Positions 1 through 10,353 of a DNA stretch of 64,000 nucleotides are shown in pieces. Source of the stretch: Cycas panzhihuaensis (Eukaryota; Cycadophyta). Under the pieces are notes generated by a model. The model had not been told where the DNA came from and ran no database searches. It saw only the letters and a list, made by a program, of their open reading frames with translations. The position numbers and the translations under genes are program-made. The first letter of the stretch is position 1. Each line of letters opens with the position of its first letter. The stretch is taken from assembly GCA_023213395.1 (NCBI GenBank), contig CM041465.1, positions 122,953,741 to 123,017,740 on the forward strand, given 5' to 3'.

Positions 1-112
1 ACTCCTAAACTAATTCCTGTGTTTAGCATGGCGTTGCCATCAAGATTGCTTGTAAGGATGTGCCTTCGATGTTATCCTCCAGTATTCATGATAGAGCATC
101 CGCGATGATATT

Positions 113-550
113 TTATTTTCCTTTTTTGCATAGAATGGTAAAATCGAATGTTTGGAGGTTACTGACCCATTTATGTTGTTCATCAGACAATGTTTGTTGG
201 CTGAAAAAACACTTAAGGCTATCATGGTCAATCTTGATGATGAACCTGTTCCCCAACAAATATTGATGACATTTGTGTATTGTGTGCATTATTGCAAGCA
301 TTTCCTTGTCGTATATGGGCTTGAGGCATTCGCTAGTGCTGAGCTTCCAACTTTTGTAAGTGAAGGGTTGATCGTTTTGTGGAAGGACTGCTCCCACTCC
401 TGTTTCGGATGCATCACATTCTAGTGTAAAGGGTTGGGAGAAATCTAGAGTTGCAAAAACTAGTGCGCTGACCATGGCCAACTTTAATTCTTGGAAGGCG
501 TTTTGTACTGCAAGGTTCCATAAGAAGGCGTCCTTCGTGAGATCTGTCAA
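113..550 (-). pseudogene. GYP1 RNase H domain
   Basis: Gypsy RNase H, which removes the RNA template during reverse transcription. The 145-residue frame shows LECDAS with the first Asp, YDKEMLAI with the Glu and IDHDSLK with the next Asp, so the catalytic set looks present. A frameshift separates it from RT: the connecting stretch near 550-650 reads in another frame. The segment 1-112 continues to a conserved ADALS-like end and then stops. Probably not functional. Confidence 0.85.
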
Positions 551-651
551 TGGTGAGGCAATGTTTGCATGTCCATGGATAAATTTTCAAAGGAATCTTG
601 TTGCTCCCAAGAAAGACTGCACTTCTATTACATTCTTTGGTGTAGGCCAAT

Positions 652-1155
652 TTACGATCGCTTGGACCTTTTGGGGGTCTCTTTAATGCCTTCCTGAGTG
701 ATGATGTGACCTAGATATTCTAGTTTCATTCTCCCAAAGGTGCATTTGCCTTTGTTGGCAAAAGAATGATTTTCTTGTAGGATTTGTAGAATAGACCAGA
801 TGTGTTCCAAATGTTCATCCCATATTGCGTTGTAAATTAGGATGTCATCAAAGAAAACGAGAAAGAACTTCTGCAGGAAGGGTTTGAATATCACATTCAT
901 TGTACTATGGAATATTGCCAGGGCATTTGTTAGACCGAATGGCATGACCCAGAATTCAAATAACCCTTCATGTGTGCAAAATGTTGTTTTATACACATCT
1001 TTTGGCTTGATGTGGATTTGATAGCACCCCAAACTTAAGTCGATCTTTGAAAAGTATCTTGCTCCATGAATTTCATCTAATAAATCATCGATCCGTGGAA
1101 TAGGGTAACAGTTTTTAACCATTAGCTTGTTCAATCCTTGATAATCCACACACAT
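652..1155 (-). pseudogene. GYP1 reverse transcriptase domain
   Basis: Gypsy RT palm and fingers in one 167-residue frame. It shows CVDYQGLNK, the YFSKIDL motif with a catalytic Asp, MPFGLTNA and the FFDD catalytic box. The upstream RT and linker part (about 1156-1450) is broken by stops. The order PR (higher coordinates), RT, RNase H (lower) is that of a Gypsy pol read on the minus strand. Confidence 0.9.
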
Positions 1156-1455
1156 CCGATAGGACGCATCCTTCTTTTGATTTAGTATGACAGGGGATGC
1201 AAAGGGACATGTATTGGTTGAGATGTATCCCTATTGTAGGAGATCCTTGGTGATCGGTCCAATCTCCCTCTTCAGATGATAAGGTTGTCGATATGGTTGA
1301 ATGTTTACTAGAGTTGCTCCAAGTAGTAGCTCTATGCGATGTTGGTAATTTCCTTCTAGGAGTAAACCCTATGGTTCTTCAAAGATTTTGTTGTATTGGT
1401 TAATGATACCTTAGATTTTTGTTGGTACATCTTCTATGGCAATCTTGTAGCATGT

Positions 1456-1891
1456 TAGTGTATATGTTGTGGGGTTCTTCCTTAAACTTTTTTCCATTTG
1501 ATGAGTTGTTACCAACTACGTTGGAGGTGTATCAGGTGCTCATAGTCGGTATGTGTGACCTTTCTGTCTGAAGTTCATGCACCGAATTTTATAATTGGTG
1601 ACAACATATCCAAATGTCTATAACCACTAGAGACCCAAGATTGTGCCTATTCCCCCTATTTCCATAGCAAACATTCAAGTAGTTCTTGCATAATTTTCAA
1701 CTTGTAAGTTTACTTTGGGACAGAATCCTCCACATGACATGGTCTTCCCATTTGCAATTGATACTTGGAAGGTGTCTAATGCTTGAATTTGTAAGCCCAA
1801 TTTCTCCAGTATGGGTTTGTTGATAAAGTTGTGGGTACTACCACTATCTATGAGAATGGCTATTGGGAATCCCTTAATCTTCCCTTGGCAT
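1456..1891 (-). pseudogene. GYP1 aspartic protease, interrupted
   Basis: Minus-strand translation near 1790-1870 gives an IDSGSTHNFINK-type retropepsin motif (catalytic DSG), followed by degenerate protease sequence with stops. The coding sequence is cut at 1891 by LARD-E, a few codons before the DSG motif. It resumes at 12223, as comparison with the matching region of GYP2 near 25340-25380 shows. Confidence 0.75.
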
Positions 1892-2267
1892 TGTTAGAGT
1901 ATAATGTTGTATGTTGTATGTGTCTAAGTAAAGTGTGTCTTAGGATCTAAGAGTCATTTATTATTATAATATTATGTGGAAAGATAGAAGCTCATTCCTT
2001 AGTTAGTTGGTGTAATGTCATTGGCTAGGTTAGAGGTATTTGTCCCACATGCATCACATCTCTATGTTCTCCCACCTATTTTGTATATAAAGGTGCTTGA
2101 GGTAGTGTATGTAATCAAGTTATCATTAAGACTCATGTTGAGTCTATGATGCATGAATGTTCTTATGTTATCTTATTTGTGTTATGTTAATACAAGCTTT
2201 GTTTTGTTTATCGATATTGTTGGATGTTGATATTGGTGATGAATACTTTCCATGTTAAAATCTAACA
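1892..2267 (+). repeat. LARD-E 5' LTR
   Basis: Starts TGTTAGAGTATAATG and ends ATCTAACA, giving TG...CA ends. It differs from the 3' LTR (11844-12222) at roughly 14 positions plus a short indel, about 4 percent. TATATAAAGG near 2090 is a plausible TATA box. Confidence 0.92.
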
Positions 2268-2279
2268 TGGTATCAGAGT
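2268..2279 (+). promoter_or_regulatory. LARD-E primer binding site
   Basis: TGGTATCAGAGT directly follows the LTR and matches the 3' end of plant initiator-Met tRNA, the usual primer for minus-strand DNA synthesis in plant LTR elements. Confidence 0.85.
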
Positions 2280-2776
2280 AGGCCTTCTTGCTAGAACGAG
2301 ATTGAGAGAGGAGAAGTTTAGTAAAGGACAAAGTGTTCAAACAAGGAGGTGGCACCGTCAAGTCATTGCCAAATTGGAGATTGAAGTAGAAGAGAAGTCT
2401 CAAGGCCATTGCTGATACAAATCAAGAATTTTACCAAGTAATATTATTTCTTTTCCTTGTTATGCAGGCCTAGTAATGACACAGTATCTGTTTAGGGTTT
2501 ATGCTAAAGACTTTGTTGGAGAAAATCTATTGTTTAGGGTTTACTCTATTGTGAGCCTAAAATGCAAAAAGTGACTCGCTGATATAAGGCAAAGGGGAGG
2601 TTGTCATCAATAAAGAATATAGCCGCATTAATATTAAGCACCCGTAGTAAGAAAGACAGTAGTAATATGGGAAAAGGCTCCCTGCATGTGAGTGACGCCC
2701 AGTTTGCAAGAGAGCCTGTGTACGTGAAGAATCCTCCAAACAAAAAAAGGGGGAAGTCTATACTCATTCTTCTATT
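2280..2776 (+). other. LARD-E leader, left part
   Basis: Untranslated leader and unrecognised sequence up to the COP1 insertion. A plus-strand frame at 2601-2813 (70 codons) runs into the COP1 LTR, so it is not a natural gene. No known domain is seen. Confidence 0.5.
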
Positions 2777-3010
2777 TGTTAGATCAGAGAGCCCAAGAGA
2801 ATCAATCACTTGATGAAGAAATAATGAATTCTCATTGAGTATTGAGATGGACTCAGTGCATATTTATACATGAAGCCTCTAAAGATCCATTAGAGTTAGA
2901 GGCAATACAGACATAATATGTTACACTTATGTTACAAGACTTTACATTAAATGTTAAGTCATCAACTATAATACACTAATATACAAAGGATAAGACATTA
3001 TATTCTAACA
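2777..3010 (-). repeat. COP1 3' LTR
   Basis: On the plus strand it runs from TGTTAGATCAGAG to ATTCTAACA. In element orientation it begins TGTTAGAATATAATG. The neighbouring polypurine tract is the complement of 3011-3018. Confidence 0.93.
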
Positions 3011-3031
3011 TACGCTCTTAATGTCTGATCC
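2988..3031 (-). other. Inverted repeat across the COP1 polypurine tract/3' LTR junction
   Basis: Arms 2988-3000 (GGATAAGACATTA) and 3019-3031 (TAATGTCTGATCC) pair at 12 of 13 positions around an 18-nt loop. The loop holds 8 nt of polypurine tract and 10 nt of LTR. The G-C pair at the seventh arm position replaces the A-T pair of COP2, COP3 and COP4. Confidence 0.7.
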
Positions 3032-3467
3032 TTTCTCTCATGCTAATCATGTCTCTAAGGTACATGAACTTGTCCTTTGGAAGAGACTTGGTGAAAATGT
3101 TAGCAAGTTGATCTGAACTGGGATAGTATACAAGTTTGATTTCTCCTTTGTCCACTTTCTCTCTGATGAAGTGATGATGAACTTCAATATGCTTTGTTCG
3201 TGCATGAAAAACTGGATTCTTCGTCATTTGAATGGTGCTTTGATTGTCACAGTTGATAGAAGTTGGAGAGGTTTGAGACATTTGTAATTCTTTTAGAAGA
3301 CATCTAAGCCAGATGGCTTCATAGGATGATTGAACAACAGCTTGATACTCGACTTCTGATGTGGACAAGGATAGTGTGAGTTGTTTCTTGGTTCTCCATG
3401 ATATGATTCCATTTCCTAGTCCAAAACAGTATCCAGAGGTGGATTTTCAACTATCAACATCTCCTTC
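3018..3467 (-). pseudogene. COP1 RNase H domain
   Basis: C-terminal Copia RNase H with the conserved CDNQSTI, HARTKHIEVHHHFIR and IFTKSLP segments. It is in frame with RT but separated by TGA codons near 3450-3470, where family members usually have Trp and Arg (DWAGD, SRKSTSG). The ORF ends at a TAA inside the hairpin arm. Confidence 0.9.
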
Positions 3468-4505
3468 TCAATCTGAATCAATGTATCGAGTCAAGTAAGT
3501 TGTTCCCTTATTTCTATAGAGGATACCATAGGATTTTGTTCCTTGCAGGTATCGTAAAATATGCTTAGCAGCTTTCCAATGGGATTCCTTTGGTGTTGTC
3601 ATGAATCTTGATACTAGACCCACGGCAAACACTATGTCGGGTCTAGTTGAGGTGAGGTATATAAGATTTCCCACCAATTTTCTATAGAGAGTCTCATTTA
3701 CTGGATTTCCATCTGGATCAGTAGTCAGCTTTGTTCCACTGCACATTGGAGTTGGAGATGGTTTGCAATCTGTCATGTTGAAATCCTCCAAAATTTTGGT
3801 TGTGTATTTGCCTTGATGTATGAAGATCCCATCTTCCCCTTTGCAAATCTCTATTCCCAAGTAATAGTGAATTTCTCCTAGATCTGTCATTTCAAAAGCT
3901 TTTGATAGTTGAGTCCTTAAGGAGTTGATCCAATCAGTGTTGCTTCCAGTTATTATCAGGTCATCCACATACAACACAAGGATGGTGATCTTGTTGTTCT
4001 TGTCAACATGTATATAGAGTCCAGAGTTTGCTTCTGATCATTTCATCCTGATGCCTTGTAAGTAGGAATCAATCTTTGTGTACCAGGACTTGGGAGCTTG
4101 TTTCAAACCATAGAGTGCTTTATTGAGTTTGCAGACAAGATGTTCCTACCCCATAGATGCATATCCTAGAGGTTGTTCCATGTACACTTCCTCCTAAAGG
4201 TCTCCATTGAGAAAGGCTCCTTTGACATCCATTTGATACACTAGCCAATTGTTTTGGGCAGCCAGTGCAATCACTGTCCTGATAGTTGTCATTTTGCTAA
4301 CAGGGGCAAAGGTTTCTTCATAGTCTATTCCTTGGGTCTGAGTGAATCCTCTGGCCACAAGTCGTGCCTTGTATTTTTCAATTGACCCATCAGCCCTTTC
4401 TTTAATCTTGTACAACCATCGACACCCGACAACTGAATTGTTTAAAGGTGGGTCTGTTAGATCCCAGGTTCTATTTTTCAAGATTGATTCCATTTCTTCA
4501 TCCAT
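3468..4505 (-). pseudogene. COP1 reverse transcriptase
   Basis: Copia RT in one frame. The N-part is at 4194-4505 (TWDL, CRWLYKIKE, KARLVARGFTQ, DYEETFAPV, MDVKGAFLNG) and the palm C-part at 3468-3977 (LYVDD catalytic box, then GEIHYYLGIEI and KHILRYL). Stops break 3978-4193. The catalytic YVDD is intact. Confidence 0.92.
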
Positions 4506-4514
4506 AGCCTTTCT

Positions 4515-5666
4515 CTAGTGAGGATTATCTTGAGCTTGTTGAAAGGTGATATCATGATGTGCCATGAGGCCATAGTGAGTTTGACTTCGAGTTCTTCTCC
4601 CTTCCTGCATGAGATCTAGATCTAGTCTTGATTCCTCGATAGTCTTCAGATACCATTTAGGTATTTTCTTCTGAGCTGGTGTAGATGGTTGGACGATATT
4701 GTCAGTGATGCCATCCTCCCTGTGTGGATTGGGTTGTTTACCTAAAGTGCTTGGAGTGATATCCTCCGGTACTACATTGATGGAAGGTTGATGCTCGCTC
4801 TGTGATGCCTTAGAGAGATGTTTCTGGTGAGGAAAAATAACATTGTCCTCAGGTGTAGGAGGGGAAATTATGTTCTCCTTAGAAGTCTCAAATGTTTCAT
4901 CAAAGTATACATCTCGACTGGAATAGATCTTGTCAGTCAAAGGATCGAGGCATCTATATGCCTTGGAGACTTCGTTGTAACCTACAAGGATGCATCTTCT
5001 GCTTTTGTCATCTAACTTCTTTCTCTTCTCAGCAGGAATATGTACGTAAACTGTTGATGCAAATATTCTAAGGTGCGAGACGTTAAGTTTTTTATCTGAC
5101 CAGGCTTCTTCTGCCGTCATGTTTTTTAGAGCCTTAGTAGGACTTCTGTTGAGAAGATATACTGCAGTATTAGCTATCTCTGCCCAATATTTGTTGATTA
5201 CTCCCTTTTGCTTCAGAACAGAGCGAGTCATTTCTGTTATAGTCCTATTCTTTCTTTCAACCACTCCATTGGATTAAGGGGTGTAGGGGGTGGTGAATTG
5301 CCTTTGTATGCCATTCTTTTTGCAATAATGTAGGAATTCATTGGAGGTGAATTCTCCACCATTGTCAGTCCTTAGGCATTTGATGCAGCACCCACTTTCT
5401 TTTTCAACCTTCACCTTGAAGTTGAGAAAGGTATTGAACACATCTAATTTTAGTTTGAGGAAGTAAATTCATATCTTCCTGGTACAATCATCTATGAATG
5501 TCAAATAGTAGCAAGCACCTTGTATAGAGGGTGGAGTGAAAGGGCCACATAGATCACTATGAATTAGCTGAAACTTGCAGGTTGCTCTTGTGGTGCTGCG
5601 AAGAAACTGTAATCTGTGTTGTTTACTCATCATACATGTGTCACATATTGAGTTAGATTTTTTTAT
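4515..5666 (-). pseudogene. COP1 integrase core and IN-RT linker
   Basis: Integrase catalytic residues are all visible in one frame: Asp in HSDLCGP, Asp in RTDNGGEF and Glu in VERKNRT. Stops occur where Trp and Gln are usual (WIYFL-type and TPQSNG-type positions). The 249-residue frame 4515-5264 then carries the GKLx-like C-part and the KIPKWYLKTIEE linker that precedes RT. Confidence 0.9.
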
Positions 5667-6941
5667 CTAGGGCAATCCATTCACCATATCATGTTTGCTT
5701 AGCAAAGACAGAGCATCATAAGACAAGTGACCATAGCGTAAATGCCAGAGTTTATTATTATCAAGACCATGAGTTACATGAAGGGTAGAGTGAATTGGTG
5801 TGGCAAGAAATTTATACAATCCATTATCAGTTTTGATGCCTTCACCAATCACTTTGTTCCCTTTATATTTATCATAAATGACATAACCATCACCATCAAA
5901 TAGGACTTGGAGTTTGTTGTCAATTAATTGAGAGACCGACAATAAATTTTTAGTCATCCCAAGTACATAGAGCACTCATCCAACTTTCTCAATGGTTCCA
6001 TTCGGCATGGCAACAGGGACAGTTCCTCGTCCTTGTATTGGGTGTGTGGTGTCATTACCCAGCTCAACTGATCCTGAGTCCATGAGAGGAGAGATGTTGC
6101 TGAACCAGATTCTCCTATGAGTCATGTGTTTAGAAGCTCCAGAGTCTACAAACCAATCATCTTGATTCTTGTTGGACAGGGTAGATGAGAGAGCTGTCAC
6201 AAATGCAGTTCCTTCTTCTGTTGTCTCAGCTGATTCATTCTTCTCTGATTGCCCAGAGTAACTTCCTGAAGCTATGATGCCTCTCTCTAGATCAGCTTTA
6301 CGATGGTGACATTCAGTGGTGAAGTGACCCGATTTCCCATAGTAGAAGCAGATGATTTGATGACCAAAATGTCCTCCGAAGTAATGTTGAGTGTTAGGTC
6401 GTGGAAGTGAACGTCCCCTTCCTAGGCTATAGTTGGTCGGTCGTCTCCTTCCTCGATCAATTCCGTGAGGACCACCTCTGGTAGAGTTACCCCTACTATG
6501 AATGTTGACTCTGGATGAGAAGGCATTCTCTAACTCATTCTCCAAGTTGACTTCAGTTTGCTCGTGATGAAGGAGTTGCCCACATACAATGGTAAATGAG
6601 GGCTGAACAATTTCGGATGTCATCTTGTAAGAGGTGACAAAATTTCTGAATTTGGCAAGTAGCTTGTGTATAATAAGATCATTGAGATCTCCATCAGTAT
6701 AGTGCACTCCAACAGACACCAGATTCTCATGTAGTTGTTTGAAGCGACCAAGGAAGGAGGTGAAGTCTTCTGAATTTGACATTTTTAGGACAGCCATTTG
6801 GTTCTTTAAAGCCATGATACGAGCAGCATTTTTTTTAGCATATAGTGCCTTCAAGGTAGTCCAAGCCTCATGGGGAGTGACAGTACCAGCTATAAGAGGT
6901 AAGATAGTGTCTGCAACTGAGAGTGATGGAGGCAAGTGCAA
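5667..6941 (-). CDS. COP1 Gag C-terminus, protease and integrase zinc domain
   Basis: The 321-residue frame 5976-6941 has the UBN2-type Gag core, an RGRG-rich stretch and one zinc knuckle, CFYYGKSGHFTTEC, whose second Cys is Tyr. The protease motif VDSGASKHMTH follows. After one TGA, 5667-5975 continues with LLSVSQL and the HLRYGHLS integrase zinc segment. Protease catalytic residues look intact. Confidence 0.9.
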
Positions 6942-7143
6942 GACCTTTCTGTTCTAGATATATCTTCTTCTCAGCAACATCCACAAGTTCAGGCTTGATA
7001 TTTTCAGTTTGATCCCATGCACCTTGAGCCACAAGAATGGACCGCATCTTAACTTTCCAGGACTCATAGATGTCACCAATGAGTTTTTCAAATTCAAAAA
7101 GACATAGAGAGGGGGCCATGAAGAGGTAGGTAAACTCTATCAA
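6868..7143 (-). CDS. COP1 Gag N-terminus
   Basis: The likely start is the Met of MAPSLCLFEFEKL, followed by YESWKVKMRSILVAQGAW, the usual start of Copia Gag (YxxWKxxM). It overlaps the next Gag frame and is shifted against it, so Gag as it stands is broken by a frameshift near 6900. Confidence 0.75.
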   Translation of the reverse strand: MIEFTYLFMAPSLCLFEFEKLIGDIYESWKVKMRSILVAQGAWDQTENIKPELVDVAEKKIYLEQKGLALASITLSCRHYLTSYSWYCHSP

Positions 7144-7144
7144 G

Positions 7145-7500
7145 TCTAGACACAGGATTACCTAGACTTGTAGGCATGTCGATAAACCTGTAAAAGAGAT
7201 TCGAGACAGGTAGCTTCGTGGCGCTAACCGCTAACCACTGCACTATGAGGCTTTGGCGGTCGACCTAGGCTCCCTAATCTAGGATGGGCTCAAGGTCCTA
7301 TAGGGTCCTCCTATATACCTTTCGGTACGTGGAGGCTCAAATCCGTGAGCGGGTTCTGTCTGAGGCCTGGGTATTGGGTCCTTTCAGTTCCCCTCACTTC
7401 ACTCGTTGGTTACAAACTGCCAACAAGCTTAGCCAAAAACGACAGATCCACCACGACTATTATAGACCCCGAGAACAGGGTCTCTAAGGCTGTGAACGGG
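7145..7500 (-). other. GC-richer insert with tRNA-like boxes in the COP1 leader
   Basis: The COP1 leader is about 1.1 kb, against about 0.6 kb in COP2 and COP5. The extra part is GC-richer. On the minus strand 7235-7245 reads TAGTGCAGTGG (pol III box A-like) and 7197-7207 reads GTCTCGAATCT (box B-like), 27 nt apart. It could be a SINE fragment. No tail or target duplication was found. Confidence 0.35.
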
Positions 7501-8239
7501 TAGCTACCAAGCAGTGTTATCTAACCGTGGAAGGAACGAGAACTGATAGGGATAGATGAAAGAGAGTGCAATACAATGAAAGAAATTTTTTTTTTTTTTT
7601 TTCTTTGAAAAACAAAAATAACTTTGAATATAAAATGAGAAATACAGCAAAGAGTCGAGGAGTTTTTCCTAAAAAAATTCATCAACTAGAGGTCGTACAG
7701 ACAGCGATACGGAGCAATAAATGACCCAAAAATCAACCTTCTCAAAATGGGCTGAAATCAGTCTTGAATGAAAGGTCTCTGCAAGAGGATTTTAGATCTG
7801 CAACTATTTTTTTGATTGGACCCTCCAATGAAAAGGAAAATCAAATCAAAACCCTAGGTGGCGGCTAGGGTTTTTTCACTCTTTTGTTGATATTTTTTTA
7901 ATCTGACTACAAACAACCTCAAGTCATATATCAATGGAAAGCTTATGACAAGAGCTTTCAGATGATACCAGATTTGTCTGGTATAACAATCCGTACGGAG
8001 AGAAAACAGTCAAAAAAGGCAGTGGCTGCCGTACAACTTTGAGGGAGATTTTGGGCAGTAAAAAGGTTGAATTTGATGCCGGTCCTTTAGACAAAAGTGA
8101 AGAGGAGATCAATGCGCCCTCGCTTGCAAATTTTTGTGGCAATCCGAGAGAAAAAAAATAAAAAATCGGTCCTACGATTGTACGAATATGACCGCATACC
8201 GCATGTAAATCTTACGGAATGTGATTCACTCACCCTGAT
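7501..8239 (-). other. COP1 untranslated leader
   Basis: Non-coding leader between the primer site and gag. It contains a T-run at about 7588-7604 and several GTAC/CCGTAC/GTACGG motifs (near 7694, 7991, 8031 and 8180). No ORF with a known domain. Confidence 0.6.
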
Positions 8240-8251
8240 GCTCTGATACCA
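8240..8251 (-). promoter_or_regulatory. COP1 primer binding site
   Basis: GCTCTGATACCA on the plus strand is the complement of TGGTATCAGAGC, directly beside the 5' LTR. Confidence 0.9.
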
Positions 8252-8485
8252 TGTTAGATCAAAGAGCCCAAGAGAATCAATCACTTGATGAATACATAAT
8301 GAATTCTCATTAAGTATTGAGATGGACTCAGTACATATTTATACATGAAGCCTCTAAAGATCCATTAGGGTTAGAGGCAATACAAACATAATATGTTACA
8401 CTTATGTTACAAGACTTTACATTAAATGTTAAGTCATTAGCTATAATACACCAATATACAAAGGATAAGACATTATATTCTAACA
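8252..8485 (-). repeat. COP1 5' LTR
   Basis: Same length (234 bp) as the other COP1 LTR, with TG...CA ends on the plus strand. A TATTTATACATG stretch near 8335 could hold the TATA box, read on the minus strand. Confidence 0.93.
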
Positions 8486-10040
8486 CTGTTAGGCATAGTG
8501 TTACTTGGAAATCCTATTTTTAGATTCATTGCAGCTCATGTGTTTAGGAGGAATTTTCCGTTGTATGATATGCAACATCCCTTACATAAAATGACACACC
8601 TTAAGCGGTAATGCACGGCCATATTTAAACCTTCACAGCCTGCTTTCCCTTGTTTCTGCAACCTTGAACCCAGAGGCCTTTTAACCAAGTCTACTCAGTT
8701 TATACTTTGCATCATCCCACAAGAGAATAAAGATTGCACCTATTTGTCCAGATATGTAACCTTTATTTGTGAAGCCCCTCGACATAATCCGCTGAGTACA
8801 GCAATGTTTGCTTAAAAGGAATTTTGCTGGCACAAAACTATAGCATAAATATTTTGAAGGCAAAAGCAATTCCTACAAACCAACAATATGTTACAGTAAC
8901 TGCATGCACAATGAACTTCCAAATTACTTGTGAAAAAATTGTTGTGGAATTTCAAAGGAAATGATACCATCAATGAATTTAAGATATAGCCTGAGTTGAC
9001 CGATAGCGGTGCAATTCATAAAATTTCCATCCGCATCTTGGAAGTTTCCACTCAAGATAGCGACCTGGCAATGTTGATCACAGTGGACAAGCACGTCAAA
9101 TTACATGTTTCTTCAACTATGTGGGTCGTCATAACTCACTAGCAATAGGTTGGTCTTGCTGCATCTGCATCTTCAGGCTATGTGGGCGATTTACATTTGC
9201 CAAATGGTAGCAACACAATATATTCTCAACGGAGGCGCCTTTATTTCTCATTATTAGAGATTGCAGAAAATGCAAATTTGATCTAATTTTAGGCGAGTGT
9301 TGAGCCGTGTGGGCCTAGGTCGAACTCTATCAGTGTAGGATGAACCCTTGCGGCTATGGCCAGACCGTTTCCTCTGAAATATCCAAGTGCACCCTTCGCC
9401 ATTGTCCATTACCAAAGCCAAAGCTTCGATCCATTTCCTTTAGCATGGGTAGACGGGGTTGCATGGAGCTCCTCTAGGCAGTGCCATGACGTTGGCCCAT
9501 CTCCTGTAGGCAATCCACCAGATCGATCATTCGTTCTCGCGAAAGCAGCAGTTCAAAAAAACTAAAAAGACGGAGGACGAGACAAAGGGCAAAGAAGCAG
9601 CATTCGAGCCAAAGTCGGGAGTTTTCCTGCGAGGGTTCCGAGTCCCGCCCACTTCCGTTATCCGTAATTTCTTTGAAGATCGAGGGTTTGATTCCACGTA
9701 ATAGCGATGGAAACAAAGGATCATGGTCCCAAGGGCAGAGAATTACTATCTTACGATGGAAAAGGAGATTGCAGCAGCCGTTGCCATTGAAGCAAGTGGC
9801 TATGCCTTCCACAAACTCCGTGAGAAGACAATAATAGTCTCACCGCAGTCATCTACTCCAAATAATGGCAGATAATAAGTGACAAAGACCACCAGCATAT
9901 ATAATGTGCAGAGCAAATCGGAGGAGGATTTCAAAAAGGAGGAGAAACACGCCGCCAAGTATGTGTAATCTCATTAGGGTTCTACTAACAATATGATTAA
10001 TTTTTTAAGGTGGATCCGCGAACGTTAAAAAAAAAAAAAA
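8486..10040. other. LARD-E internal region with host-like, partly CpG-rich sequence
   Basis: No transposon domain is seen. Composition changes at about 9290-9900 to a GC- and CpG-richer stretch unlike the rest of the window, and an A-run sits at about 10026-10038. A minus-strand frame 8681-8869 (62 codons) and a plus-strand frame 9723-9875 look protein-like but are unrecognised. This may be host DNA captured by the element. Alternatively it is element-specific non-coding DNA. Confidence 0.4.
9723..9875 (+). CDS. Small unknown ORF (50 aa) in LARD-E
   Basis: ATG at 9723, TAA at 9873. The product is rich in Ala, Glu and Lys in its middle (EKEIAAAVAIEASGYAF) with a polar end. It lies in the CpG-rich patch of LARD-E. 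No family is recognised. It may be a captured exon fragment or chance. Confidence 0.25.
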   Translation: MVPRAENYYLTMEKEIAAAVAIEASGYAFHKLREKTIIVSPQSSTPNNGR

Positions 10041-10353
10041 TTGAAGAGTATTAAACTTTGTTTAAGTTCTGTTAGTACTTGGCTCTTAGCAATTAAGTAT
10101 TTGGTTACTTAGCAACTTAATGTGACCAAGGACTTATTCTTGGAAGAGGTTTATCTCTTAATCTTACCAATTTGAAGAAGGCACCGCCTGCACAGTTTAC
10201 TTCATATCTCCCCATCCAGGCATCTTATTTTTGGCAGTCAAAGGCATTAGAACCATTTTTCGAACACAGACACTTGATATGTGATTTAAGAGAACTTCTT
10301 GCCGTTTTGGTAGAGTTTTTTCTATTCAAAGTTGATCAAATCAGTTCTTCATC

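Larger units (their letters stand above)
2777..8485 (-). mobile_element. COP1: Ty1/Copia retrotransposon nested in LARD-E
   Basis: LTRs at 2777-3010 and 8252-8485 are both 234 bp and differ at about 10 positions (4 percent). The flanking 5-mers CTATT and CTGTT are a target duplication with one mismatch. The coding order from the right is gag, PR, IN, RT, RNase H. From 6941 down to 3018 the polyprotein stays in one frame and is broken only by point stops; the gag N-terminus is in another frame. Confidence 0.95.

Noticed and set aside
2601-2813. 70-codon frame crossing into the COP1 LTR
   Set aside because: It depends on the later insertion of COP1 for its end, so it was not a gene of LARD-E.
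9474-9812. 112-codon minus-strand frame in LARD-E
   Set aside because: No recognisable domain, and it overlaps the plus-strand ORF in a CG-rich patch where open frames are common.
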